Assembly: GCF_963675165.1 (NCBI RefSeq)
Contig: NC_087390.1
Coordinates: 2,303,501-2,367,500 of the forward strand
Reading direction: 5' to 3'
Length of the DNA stretch: 64,000 nucleotides
From: Halichondria panicea
Taxonomy: Eukaryota > Porifera > Demospongiae > Suberitida > Halichondriidae
The first letter of the stretch is position 1, and the number at the start of each line of letters is the position of its first letter. Under the pieces are notes generated by a model that saw only the letters and a list, made by a program, of their open reading frames with translations, ran no database searches and was not told the origin of the DNA. A program made the translations under genes and the position numbers. Of this stretch, positions 35,445 to 47,267 are shown piece by piece.

Positions 35445-36543
35445 AATACTTGATCACTCAACCAATTTGACATAACAAATGAATTTTGTTGTTGCTATTT
35501 ACCCATTAAATCATCTTCCTTCAGCTATAGTCCTACGAGGAGGTATTGAAAAAACATGTTTGAGCTCATAATTATACACAAAACAAATAGCTCTTGAAAA
35601 ATATCCAAGAGAGTAGATCACTCTTGACACAACATATGAATTTTGTTGTTGCTATTTACCCTCTTCCTCTCTACCATCCAGCTAATCCTCCGAGGTCTAA
35701 ACAAACAAAGTGAGATCGGATTGTTATCACTATTTGAGCATTATCAGTCATGCATGGTGAGTTCGTGTGGTCCTCATTCTCATTACAACCTTTCCCCACT
35801 AATGAATACTTGCTTTCTCACACCCACCCTCCCCCAGGTTGGGAGTAATTACAAGGACCCTGTCTATCCTATATGGGTGATCTGCAGCGAGAGCCACTTT
35901 TCAGTGCTGTTCTCTCATCAGAGATTGCTGCGTGAGAATCCGTAAGTTGTTGAAGTCCCTCTGTAACTTTTCTATTCATGGTAAAAGCTATTGAAATGTG
36001 CTTGTATAGAAGAATTGGCGAAAGAGTCATTGACCGGTATTCGAAATATGTGTATAGTAAATTGTTTGACTGTACTGTTTGTTGTATAGTTGTACGCAGT
36101 ACAATGGTCGATCATTCCTTACCAATTTAAGTCTTCATGCACATACAGGAGACTCCAAAGGAGATTTGACTTACATTATTACGATGGTCTGGCTAACCAG
36201 GACGAGGCCATACGACTGACTATAGGTACGTTGAGAGATGTGCCAACCTCAGCTAATGTAATAGATCCTCACACAGACAATGCAGAGGGAAGAGGGTCGT
36301 TGGTGGAGGATGCATTGACCCCACCCACTGGAGCTGTGCATTCGGACTAAGTGAGTTAGAGGTTTTGTGTTGTGCACTATTATAAGTATCGTGTGTACCG
36401 TGCTGCAGGTGGAAGAGTGTCACTGTCAGCTGGAATGGATCTGAACCAATTTTGTAGCAACGTTCATTTTGTACACTGTACACTATTCATGCATAGATAC
36501 TATATCTATGAGTACTGTCCTCTTGAATATTCACGCATGATCA

Positions 36544-36620
36544 TGACATCATAAAAATTATGTCATTTTGACATTCATGGCTTCCGATCCCCATGTACGT
36601 ACCTGGAGACAATATAAAAG
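36544..36620 (+). promoter_or_regulatory. TRAF 3 promoter: CRE-like motif and TATA box
   Basis: TGACATCAT at 36544-36552 and TATAAAAG at 36613-36620, 45 bp before the start codon. Confidence 0.65.
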
Positions 36621-36664
36621 GCCACAGGCTAGGACAAACTCAAAAGCAAATTAACAAAAAGCCG

Positions 36665-38856
36665 ATGAGTACACTAGTGTGTGTAAGCTGTCAAGAGTAT
36701 GTGTTCCACGATCCATACCAATGTGATTGTGGAGACAGACTCTGTAGCAAGTGTTATAACTCCTATGTTGAGAGGTAAGACTGCATCTGATGTACTGCTG
36801 TACGTATAACAGTGCTAATAGGTGACTCCAACTTTGTATAATGAAACTAAATTTCATGAAAATAATCAGAATTCCGAGACTGTACATGTATATGTACATA
36901 GCTATGTGGCATAGACGATGTAAATAAGGTGATATGTTGATCATCGACTGACGTTTTCTTTTCTGCAGAGCCCAGAAGAAGTTCATCTGTTCATCCTGCA
37001 ATAAAGAGAACATCGTGGCCAACTGTTTCCGAGACAAGGCAGTAGAGTACGAGCTTCGGAACACCACCCTCAAGTGCCTGAACCAGTCCTGTCCCTGGGA
37101 GGGGGAGAGCAGGTTCTATCAGGTAAGCACAATGCTAATGTGCAGCATGGACTTCTTTGTCTAAGCTGAGCACATGGCTTATTATAATCGTATTCACAAT
37201 GTAGTGCCGGGAATCAGTCCCATTCAGTGTGAACTTTCTTTTGAAGGGTATTACAAGGAACTAGTAGGAATCATAGTTACTGATCTGTTTTGCCTAGGAA
37301 TCTTGTTTGTGAACCTTGTTTAATGTCTCAGTGTCTGTGTTGTTGGTGAACTATTGGATTGATACCTTCTCTTGTTGCCAGTTTGTTGTTTACAGCGTTC
37401 TTTGTCTGTGTTTTCTGTAGGAGCATAAGAATTCGTGCAAGTTTGGAGTAGTACAATGCACCAACTCAATATACGGCTGTAAAGAAGAACTAATTAGGAG
37501 TCAATTACACGACCACTTCAACAATAAATGCAACTTCAACCCGATCACTTGTCGATGGTGTGGACAACACACCCTCAATGAAGACGTAAGTTATTCAATA
37601 ATAATTATTATAGAAAACTTTACTGTGCTTCTTAAGAGTCACTATTATAATAGCTGCATGCATAGAACTCCCATGCAACTAATCATCACGATTCCCAAAT
37701 ACACAGATTCACATTCAGAAGGAGTGTGAGATGGCACTAGACTACTGCCCCAATGGGTGTGGGGAAAGGTTACCTAGGAGAGAGGTGAGTTCTGATTGAT
37801 GTCAGAGGTTAATTCGATAAATTGCCTTTTTAGTACATTCATTTCCTGTGTTAAATTGACATGAATAATTAATGATGCTAAACTTGATAGTTAATGATCT
37901 TTACCCACTCCCCTCACAGATGCTCAAGCATACTAAAACAGTGTGCACTCACCAAGTAAGAGAATGCGACTACAAGGACTTGGGGTGCACCTACAAGGTA
38001 CATTCACACAGCATTTATTCACTTCCAACTTATATAATAATGCACTCATGTAATTATGTGACCTAATGTACTCGCTTAGTTATATGCTCTTATTGGTCTG
38101 TAGGGTACCATCAAGGACCTAACGAAGCATGCAAAGGAGTACCCTGCATATCACAACCAACTACTGAAAATGGCCAACAAAGAAATGAAGCAATCTCTGG
38201 ACCACCAAATTGCCTTATTAGACAACAAAACAGACGATTTGAAATCTGAAATTAGCAAGATTAGGTCTGAGTTGCAGTCACGACTGCAACCAGTAACAGA
38301 TGCTGTGGTAAAAGCTGAGTCAGCAATTATCCAACTACAAGATGGACTCAGTGAAGTATCTCTGCTATTGCAAACACTTCAAGCAGCCAGTTACGATGGA
38401 ACATTCATTTGGAAGATCCCCGAAGTCACTAGGAGAAGACAAGAAGCTAGAACTGGGAAAACTGTATCTCTGTATTCCGCTCCATTCTATACGAGTCGTC
38501 ATGGATACAAGCTCTGTCTAAGGCTCTACATGAACGGCGATGGTACTGGGAAGGGCACTCACTTGTCGTTCTTTATCACCCTAATGCGAGGAGAGTACGA
38601 TGCCCTCCTCCCCTGGCCGTTCAGACTGACAGTCACTCTGACCCTGGTGGACCAGAACAAGCAGCGGGACATTGTCCAGTCGTTCCGTCCTGAACCAACC
38701 TCCTCATCATTCCAGAGACCACGCAATGAGATGAACGTTGCCTCAGGCTGTCCCACATTCGCCCTCGTCTCTGTCCTTGATAACGTCTCCTACGTCAAGG
38801 ATGATACCTTGTTCCTCAAATGCAAGGTTAACACAACTGGACTGACCAATGAATGA
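36665..38856 (+). CDS. TRAF-family RING/zf-TRAF/coiled-coil/MATH protein, copy 3
   Basis: Exons: 36665-36774, 36969-37122, 37421-37585, 37707-37784, 37920-37997, 38104-38856; 445 aa, intact. All RING ligands are kept, including Asp24. Notable differences: CNKEN for CNEEN just after the RING, HDHFNN for QDHLNN in the first finger, and FRLTVT for FRQAVT in the MATH domain. An upstream in-frame ATG at 36593 precedes the TATA box and so is not used as the start. Intron 1 is longer than in copies 1, 2 and 4 (194 bp). The gene is adjacent to decayed MINDY-4 copy 3. Probably functional. Confidence 0.92.
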
Positions 38857-38868
38857 CACCACTATCTC

Positions 38869-39044
38869 GGAGTACGTGCATGAAAAGAAATATTCGACAT
38901 AGACATTGCAAATGATATAGTATTATCATAGCCTCGAATCCACGCCGATTAAAATACGGTATTTTAATCGGCGTGGATTCGAGGCTAAGGATCAATATCA
39001 TTTGCAAAGTCTCTGTGTTATATTATTCTTCATGCATGTACTCC
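38869..39044 (+). repeat. Long imperfect hairpin after TRAF 3 stop
   Basis: Same structure as after TRAF 1. The core palindrome is extended by one loop base (TACGGTATTTTAATCGG). The right arm has lost the AATTAGACC spacer, which slightly improves symmetry. Confidence 0.85.
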
Positions 39045-39391
39045 AAGTGCCTCGTTGTCTTCAATCTATGCTCATAACGCCAACTATAAACATTGTTATT
39101 TTATTTATTTATTTATTTATTTATTTCATTTGAACCACAATTATTAATTCTCTTCATACGCCCTTGTTATTATTAATTTAGTAATAATTATAGTCCATTT
39201 TGAACAATAATTTACATAGTCAGTCCATTGCTGCATGTCATTGATTACCACATATCCTCTCCTCGTTAACGTTAGCAACAGTAGAAATATAGCCACTACT
39301 GTACTAACAGTACTAAGCCTGCTGAACATACTTATATCCATTCAGATATAAGTATGGTCATGGAACAACTGGCAAGATTTAAATCCCCCCC

Positions 39392-39605
39392 CTAAATTGA
39401 GGTTGTTTAATTAATGATCTTTACCTACTTCTCCCAGCACAGTGGGGACAAAGAAGCAGATAAACAAGGATCGAGGACATTATTTTTCCCTTTGGAATTG
39501 GGTACATTGTACATTGCAATGATAGGTCACACTCTGTGCACTCACCAAGTAAGAGAAACTACAAGGACTTGAGGTGCACTTACAAGGTACGTACGTTCAC
39601 ACAAT
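39392..39605 (+). pseudogene. Decayed TRAF exon 5 relic after TRAF 3
   Basis: Keeps TGTGCACTCACCAAGTAAGA then ACTACAAGGACTTGAGGTGC and a donor AAGGTACGTACG. The 5' half of the exon is replaced. Confidence 0.7.
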
Positions 39606-41670
39606 CAATTCACTCATTACAATTATAGTCTAGCGGCTAGGGAGATTGAGAGTCGTAGATTAAATTACCTAGTGACTGTAGAAAACATACAAACTGCAAT
39701 GGATAAAATTATGAGAAATTTACTTATTGCTGTTAGCTGACACAATCTGATATAGCGTTCCATTAAAAAAATTACACAAGTACACGTTTTCCATTTCAAG
39801 TATTTATTGCTCCCTTTCTGCTCTCCTGCCCTCCCCTCGTTAGCATTTTTAGCCCCTTTTTATTTTTACCTACAATTACAGAAAAATGTCCATTTAATCA
39901 TAATCATAGGTATGTACGCATACAGAGTCAGTTCTGTGTATGTCTAGGGGTTGTCAGAATACACCTGAAATGTTGTTCATTTGAATGGATTGCTGGGAAC
40001 ACAAGCGCTGCAGTCAGCAGCAGCTAGATAAGGGGAACCTTCTTCATAGACCCGTACCCTTGGGTGGTCCCTGACCTTTATAAAAATCCCTAACCATGTT
40101 CTGGAAATCCCTATGAATTCACTACCTGGCTTAGAAAATGCGTTATTTCTGGAAACGATCGACTAACCTAGCAACTGATTAGCAACTTTAATTAACGAGT
40201 GAGCAAAAAGACGCGAAAAAAAGCTGCATGGGGAGCCCTATGATGAGCGATGATTATAAAGTAAAGAGCTTTGGAAACACTTTTCGAATGTAAATCAAGA
40301 GATGTAGAATAAGCTATTCGGGCCCCTTAATTATCAAGTGTAGAAAATGTCTATGTTTACATTGTGTATATATATCAGTGTTTATGCCTCCCCTCTAACT
40401 ATGTACATGTACATCCTCTCCCCCTCTTACTTTATGGACCTTCACTTTATTCTCTGACTCAATCCAGCAAGCCACTTAAGGAGAGGTAATTTATAAGTAT
40501 AATATACGCAGGTGCCATGGTGGCTATTTGGAGACGTGCAGATCACATAGTCCTGCATACTATGTCAGAGGATGTTGGCCACGCGTCATCTTCGTATTGA
40601 CATTCCTAAGGTCTCTGCTCACGTTACCATAGATATTGTAAAAAAGTTATGGCTAACTCTTGCTTTGCTGAGCTCATAACACCATGACTAGCTGTCTGTT
40701 GCCTGGTTACCAAGATTTGCTAGACTATTAGTAGGGTAGAGTATAATTCAGCGGTGCTGTATGTAGCCTGCATTGTACTAGCTGGCAAGAATTTGGTCAC
40801 TCTATACGCACCGATAACTCACCAGAATGGAGAGGATCGCTGGGGATCATCATCTGGTTGATTAATGAAGCTTTATATTCAAAGTAGCCAGAGAAAAACA
40901 TTTGCTTTCAGTCTCCAATGACCGCGCAACACCAGCTAGAAGTTTACATAGTTGTCATAAGCTAGGCCAGCAAGTGGTACATGCACGTGACCATGTCCAA
41001 CCTCGTCTGTTTAAGGACCATAGTGGTAGCAAATGTGCAGCTGTTGTGTCCGGCTATGGTTCTACATAATATAACTATAATTTATTGTCAGAATCATTGG
41101 TCTTGGTTTTGCACAACTCTTCTCTAAATTTGTGAGCATCCACTGCCTTTTCCCCATACACATAGATGTTGAATGACCTCCCCCCCTTACCTAATAATCC
41201 CTCCCTCCTACACACCCACATCTCTCTAGTCCCCGCCCCAGCCCTGATGAGAGAGGAGAGAGGGTCTGGTGTCAGCACTAGGGGAGATCTTGTGGAGGGC
41301 AGGGGGAGAAAAGAGAGCTGTGGTTGGATTGTGAGTAAGAGTAGGATTACATGTAGAAGTATCCAGGCCTAAGTTTCAAAATAAGGTAGTTTATGTAGTG
41401 TGCATTGGTGGTCCTCAGGGGGAAAAGGATTTCATAATAGGATGAAATGATAATCATGCCATGGATTGTGCAATGTAAAGGTCACCTATGAAATCACATG
41501 ATTAAAATGTATGCTGTTATAAATTATAGTCTGATATGTACAATATAAAATTATAATGGTCTGATGTGTTGGATGTTAAAAAATTTTCCCAACAGTTTGA
41601 ATGTTCTGATACGCATGTGTTTGCATGTATAGGTGTGTTGAAAAGGTGATTATTATAGTTATCATTATTA

Positions 41671-41854
41671 CCGTATAGCGGGTTATATTCGTATGATGTA
41701 TATTTTGTATTTTAGAGCATCATACGAAAATTTCAACTACAAAATTATTCTACCGCAATACGTTCAACATCACTATCCTGAGCTTTAAAATACGAAACAT
41801 TTAAATGAGCAGTTTATACAAAAATTTACACCAACGAAATTACCCGCTATACAG
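41671..41854. mobile_element. TA-target MITE (copy 4 intron 7), sister of 17389-17572
   Basis: CCGTATAGCGGG at the left and CCCGCTATACAG at the right, flanked by TA. The left terminus here is the undamaged form of the one at 17389. Confidence 0.75.
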
Positions 41855-43269
41855 TATATATATTGCATCACACAAACCCAACAGTGGGAATTTCCACAAA
41901 TATTTTGTGGCATAGTATAGTTGACCTTGGGTGTTGCAATCCTATGGGTGATTGCTGAAAGTCCTTATAATGATATTCATTTTTATCACAGGTCATCATC
42001 AACTGAGACAGCAAAGCCACACCCACGTATAAGCCAGACAACATTACAGAAAGAGTACGTAATATAAACACTCATTGCTTGCTCGAATAATAATGCTTAT
42101 CACTCGTGGCTTTATAAAATCATTAATAAGGGCGTATAATTTTATCTATACACCTAATTGTTTACCTCCACCCATTTGCACTTTATATTTCTATACAACC
42201 CCCTGGTGCTGCACTGACCAAGTTAACGACTAATTAAAAAGCTTCGTGATGCCTTACACGTGTATACATATACAAACAGTTGGTTAGATAGGTGCTCACC
42301 TTGTTCTTTTGTTGTGGGCTGTTTTTAAGTGCAGTACTGTTAAGGCAGGGTTTCATAGAGAGGGGGGAGGCCTGGGAATTCCCCCCTAGAAATCTGAAAA
42401 TTAATGATGTCATAACAAAATGTACGTTTCCCCCTCCCAGCAAAAAATATGTGTGAAACCTTATAAGGGGTAAACCACCTCTGAATCAGTGTAGGGGCAA
42501 TTTGAAACAATACTTGTTTCACTGCCAAATTACCCTCTATACGGTACTGTTTCACTGCCAGTTTGGGGCTACTAGCATCAGCGACTAGCATTGCAATTTG
42601 GTATTCAATATTGCAATGTGTACATTCTTAATGGGAATCAGTGTTGCCTAATTTTTTTAGCTCTTGAGAAATCTAACAGCTTGTGTATTGCTCTTAATTC
42701 CATCCAGATGATCGAGCATACATTCATGGATAGAATTACAATGGACTCCTTTCTTCGGTCGAGGCTTCCGTCAGTGAGTTGGCTTGTTTGCGTATGTACA
42801 CTGCAGTCATTAACCATAATTATCATTGTGACCTATACAACATGTAGTTCTCGCAAAACAATCATTTTTATGACACCAATGGATTCCTTTGTACTGTACA
42901 ACAATTTAATTAGATGTAAAATGTCCTGTTCCAGTAATCAGTCATACAAGAGATCAGGAGTGTTCAATTACATGTATACAGTGCAAAGTTTTGCTTAATG
43001 CATTCCAAGTTACCCACATGTGACTATTGTTTTGTACTGTCGTAGGAAGTCATAATATTATACAATTATACACCGATGCTTGTCATGCATGCCTGCATGC
43101 CCTTGCATGCCCTTTACATGCACGCAAGAGTTCCTCTTGATGCACGTTAATTGATAGCTGTATTCATAGCCTACCATGTGATTGTTTTACACCCACGCAA
43201 TGATTGTTCTAGAAGCCTTTAGAACATAACGTAGCACCTGGCTATTTTTAGACAAGTAATACTATTCAG

Positions 43270-43613
43270 TACAACCCCGATAATCTGAATTCTTGATTAC
43301 CCGGATGAAATATTCGGTCACATTTAATGATATTCAAAGCAACATATACTCGCACATGCGCAGTGTCCACGTGGTTGAAAGCTTTGACAACAGAAGTAGC
43401 TAAACGCTTCAGCTTAGCCAACCAGTATAGCTTGCTACTGTCCACTGATGCATTATGCTAGTACACTTGTAATAGCTCTGGACATTGTTTGCTGATTTTG
43501 CATGCAGAAGCTACTTAAATTATTGATGGGCGTGGCTCAATGAGATCCGAATATTTTAGCCACCCGGATGAGGTGAGGACACCAGGTGTTTGGATAATCG
43601 AGGCTCAACTGTA
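43270..43613. mobile_element. Pogo/Tigger-like MITE (copy 4 intron 9), sister of 19008-19352
   Basis: Starts TACAACCCCGATAATCTGAA and ends ATCGAGGCTCAACTGTA. Shares its flanks with the copy 2 insertion, so it predates that duplication. Confidence 0.65.
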
Positions 43614-45664
43614 TGTGTTACCCTGGTTGCCTTGTCACTGTTGCTAAGAAATCATTCTTGTGTGCAATAGCCACAACAAATTATAACTAACAAAGTTCAC
43701 ACGAATATGCTCTTCTCTGTATCAGGAACGCTCTCCTTTGATGGACACTTTGCAGGCACTGCAATAAGTTGCCGTAGTTGCTGATCTTAGTGAGCCTTGA
43801 ACAAAACACATTCTCTGTTTGCGTTGGCTTAACATTGACTCGATCCTGGAGAGACTCGTGAAATCTATTGTGTAGAATAGTGCTCAGCAGTGTGAAGCTT
43901 GATAAGTGTTGTAATTGTGCTATACCTCAAACATTCCTTAGGTATAATTGTAAGCTGTACCTTTTCTCTTTTCACTCGCATTGTATCTTATGAATATACT
44001 AACGTGATTATTGCTGTTTCAGCTTCAAGATGGATCCTCCAGTGGCTGTATCCAGTTTCTACTGTCAGTGCTGCTCACCAAGGGAGTTGCCAGGTGAGAT
44101 ATATACTGCATTGTAATTTTGAAAATAAAAGCGACCTATCACCGGTCAGGGATCAACTACAAAGATTGATACATGCCCGTAAAAAGTTATTAGCAATGTA
44201 ATTCACTAGAATGTTTTGCAAGCATCAAACGATATGCGAACTTAAAATTGCAAAACCTACTGGTATTTACACACGATCCTTGCCAGTTCGCAAAGGGTCA
44301 ATTTTTCTGCTGATTTGGGATTTGGCTCTTTCCCAAAGTTTTTTTGCCCTCAAAAATACGATGTCTGATGTGTAACCTCCCCCTGTGTTTTGATGTTTAC
44401 TGGGTGGTATAATTGTAAAACCAAATCCTCCCCAGTTTCCCATACAAGTCTACGGTCCCACGGATAAAATATCAATATGGTTTTTCATTTCACTCCCCCA
44501 AACCACACACAGCATTCAGTCTGAAATGGATGAATCCAATGGTCATCTTATTGGAGCACATGGGTATTGCACTCAGGTAAGCATGCACCCCTCTACACTT
44601 CTGTCAATATATGTGTGTAGGATGGCCTTGTGCATGTAGATCATGACTCTAGGGGAAGGCCATTTGGCAGCAGAAAGAAGGAGGTGGACCGATTGTTGTA
44701 CTATACGTTATTACCAGCAGGATGCTGTGCATGTACTCGGATCAGGGTCATGGGACTTTGTAGTCTAAGCTAGAGTGCATGTCAGTCACTGTGATAATTA
44801 TGTACAATTTATTATGAAGACCCAATCATTGCCCCTGCCCACACACACGCACACAGGAGCTGGTTAACTTGCTACTGACTGGGGTGGCAGTTTCTAATGT
44901 CTTTGACGGGGAGGTGGACATGGGCAGTAAAGGAAAAGAAAAGGTTAGAAAATGAATCACTAGCTTCCACTAATAACCCCATGGTGTAATTTCCTGTGTG
45001 ACTTTACCGGTTGATTACTGTGATTACTGTACCTACAGTTCGTTACTTAATATGGAACTTTCTGTTTATTGTGATGCGCATTATTCTGTCACAATTTAAA
45101 AGCGACCTAAACTGGTTTCAGGTTCAGGGAGTGGTACATGAACTGTCAACAGTATAAAGGTTATTGGTTTATAGACATTATCAAGAGTTCATTAGGAAGA
45201 GTACTAGTACGTCATGATCACAAAGCAAAAACAACAGAAAGGCAATGATAATACTAGTTTTTAATTGCACAGTATACGGCAGTTATGATGCAGAACTTCT
45301 ATAGTTTTAAGTGTATAGTTGTGTACTCATATTCATAGTTTAATTATGACAGCTGTTTTTAAAAACATGTTAAAAACATGTTTATTTTTTTACTATTACT
45401 ACCCAGAGAATTAGATCACTTTCAACAACATAATTATGAATTTCTTTGTTGCTATTTACCAATGTAGCTACATTTTATTAAATCACCTTATTTCTCTACC
45501 ATCCAGCTAGTCCTTCGAGGTCTAAACAAACAAAGTGAGATCGGATTGTTATCACTATTTGAGCATTATCAGTCATGTATGGTGAGTTCGTGTCACACCC
45601 CAGTACTCCCTTATACCCACGCCTTGGACCACGCATCAACCCCACCCTCAATACAACCTCACTT

Positions 45665-46255
45665 AAGGTTACTATATAGTGTTCCCACCCAGCATCAAAG
45701 GCTTTATGAATATCATTATTTTTGTGCAATTTTGTACAGTGGAGAATCACAAAGTTAGAAATTTTCTCAGTCGGCAAATCTTAGCCTCGGTAGGCCAGGA
45801 AATATTGAACTGAAGCTTCTATCTATTTATACGAATGAATGAGCAGGGCGACATGAAGAGAAATGTTGGATACAGTCAAGTGGAGTTGCAGCTAGCCGTC
45901 AGTTTGTAGAGAGATCGAGCGAGTTTGTAGGTACTTACCATCTAGTTGTAGCAGCTCTTCCGTATGAAGTTTTACAAGCTATAATATCTCTTCATGTCGC
46001 CCTCTGGAAGGTATTTATTTACATCTACAAGTCTTGAATGAGAGCTGCAAGTACTTATTGCTCATACAAAATGCCGACTAAAAATTAATAGTGTTATACT
46101 AGCAGTTTTTGTCTCTTTCATGCATCTTCATAATCATTTCTTCTTAAACAAAACAATAGCAATAGAATTGATCTTCATACAAATATACAATAGACTTCTT
46201 TTGTCCTGCAAGGAGAGAAAAAGCTAACCAAAAAACTCATGAATATTCACTATAT
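45665..46255. mobile_element. Private insertion of unknown type in copy 4 intron 13
   Basis: The ~590-bp block is absent from intron 13 of copies 1, 2, 3 and 5. The ends read ACTATATAGTGTTC and GAATATTCACTATA, a weak inverted pair. An internal inverted repeat joins GGGCGACATGAAGAG (about 45847) to CTCTTCATGTCGCCC (about 45990). No coding capacity was seen, so this is probably a MITE or a composite. Confidence 0.5.
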
Positions 46256-47054
46256 TTCCCCCCAGTCCCCTATCACTCCCTGCGTATAGGTGTATACCCA
46301 CCCTAATGAATGCTTGCTTCCTCGTAGTAGGCTCGTACCCACCCTCCCCCTACAGGTTGGGAGTAATTACAAGGACCCTGTTTACCCTATATGGGTGATC
46401 TGCAGCGAGAGCCACTTCTCAGTGCTGTTCTCTCATCAGAGATGGCTGCTTGAGAATCCGTAAGTTTTGAAGTCCCTCTGTAACTTTACTTTGTACAATG
46501 TAACTTTACAATTTAAGTCTTCATGGTAAAGGCTTGGTAAAGGCTATTGAAATGTGCTTATAATTATAGATGAATTGGCGAAAGAATCATTGGTATTCGA
46601 AGTAATATATATGTGTATATTAGTACATTGTTCGACCGTACTGTTTGTTGTTTATTTATAAGCAGTACAATGGTTCGATCATTCCTTACCAATTTAAGTC
46701 TTCATGCACATACAGGAGACTCCAAAGGAGATTTGACTTACATTATTACGATGGTCTGGCTAACCAGGACGAGGCCATACGACTGACTATAGGTACGTTG
46801 AGAGATGTGCAAATCTCAGCTAAAGTAATAGATACTCCCACAGACAATGCAGAGGGGAGAGGGTCGTTGGTGGAGGATGCATTGACCCCACCACTGGAGC
46901 TGTGCATTCGAACTAAGTAAGTTTTAACCTGTGTTATGCACTATTATAAGCGTTTGTATCGTGCTGCAGGTGGAGGAGTGTCACTGTGAGCTGGAATGGA
47001 TCTGAACCAATTTTGTAGAATTATGTTTTTTGAGTGTCTGGTATGATGAGGTCA

Positions 47055-47182
47055 TGACGTCATTCTAATTATAGTATAGGGCATGGCTTCCTAGTCAAAG
47101 AGGGGGAGTTCCTTGGGCGCGGCTGAGTCATGAGATCCATCGAGGCTGCTGTGCATGTTCTTGCTTCCCCATGCAATATAAA
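47055..47182 (+). promoter_or_regulatory. TRAF 4 promoter: perfect CRE, kappaB-like site and TATA box
   Basis: TGACGTCAT at 47055-47063 contains a full palindromic CRE/ATF core (TGACGTCA). GGGGAGTTCC at 47103-47112 fits the kappaB consensus GGGRNNYYCC. TATAAA lies at 47177-47182, 86 bp before the start codon. The kappaB-like block was not seen in the other four promoters. Confidence 0.6.
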
Positions 47183-47267
47183 GGCTGACTGAAGACTCAG
47201 GCCTGCAGAAAGTTGAACTAGAATAAATAGATCTATCAATTAAGCAGTAGCGTTAGCAAAATAACTG

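Larger units (their letters stand above)
29880..36457 (+). pseudogene. 5'-truncated MINDY-4 copy 3, catalytic Cys exon missing
   Basis: Pieces: exon 5 3' half 30178-30234, then exons 7-16: 30586-30684, 31133-31204, 31663-31728, 33394-33470, 34529-34592, 34784-34870, 35682-35756, 35838-35941, 36149-36350, 36409-36457. Exon 8 has a 2-bp insertion (GGGTATATGGC for GGGTATGGC) and exon 15 an extra C that ends the frame at 36348-36350. Exon 10 carries an in-frame 6-bp insertion (LLSDTVLL). Exons 1-4 and exon 6 are missing. A false exon 13 5' end (CAGCTATAGTCCTACGAGG) lies near 35524. Two independent frameshifts make it a pseudogene. Confidence 0.83.
39900..47018 (+). pseudogene. 5'-truncated MINDY-4 copy 4 with exon 6 tail
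   Basis: Pieces: exon 6 3' tail 40437-40485 (the [11 protein letters not shown] part is gone), exons 7-16: 41230-41330, 41992-42054, 42708-42773, 44023-44093, 44513-44576, 44857-44943, 45507-45581, 46356-46459, 46716-46916, 46970-47018. Exon 7 has a 2-bp insertion and exon 8 a 7-bp deletion, which do not compensate. Exons 9-16 are fully open with normal splice sites, the active-site His and a normal C-terminus (SWNGSEPIL). Intron 13 carries a private insertion of about 590 bp. The 5' defects and the missing Cys make an active enzyme implausible. Confidence 0.82.
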
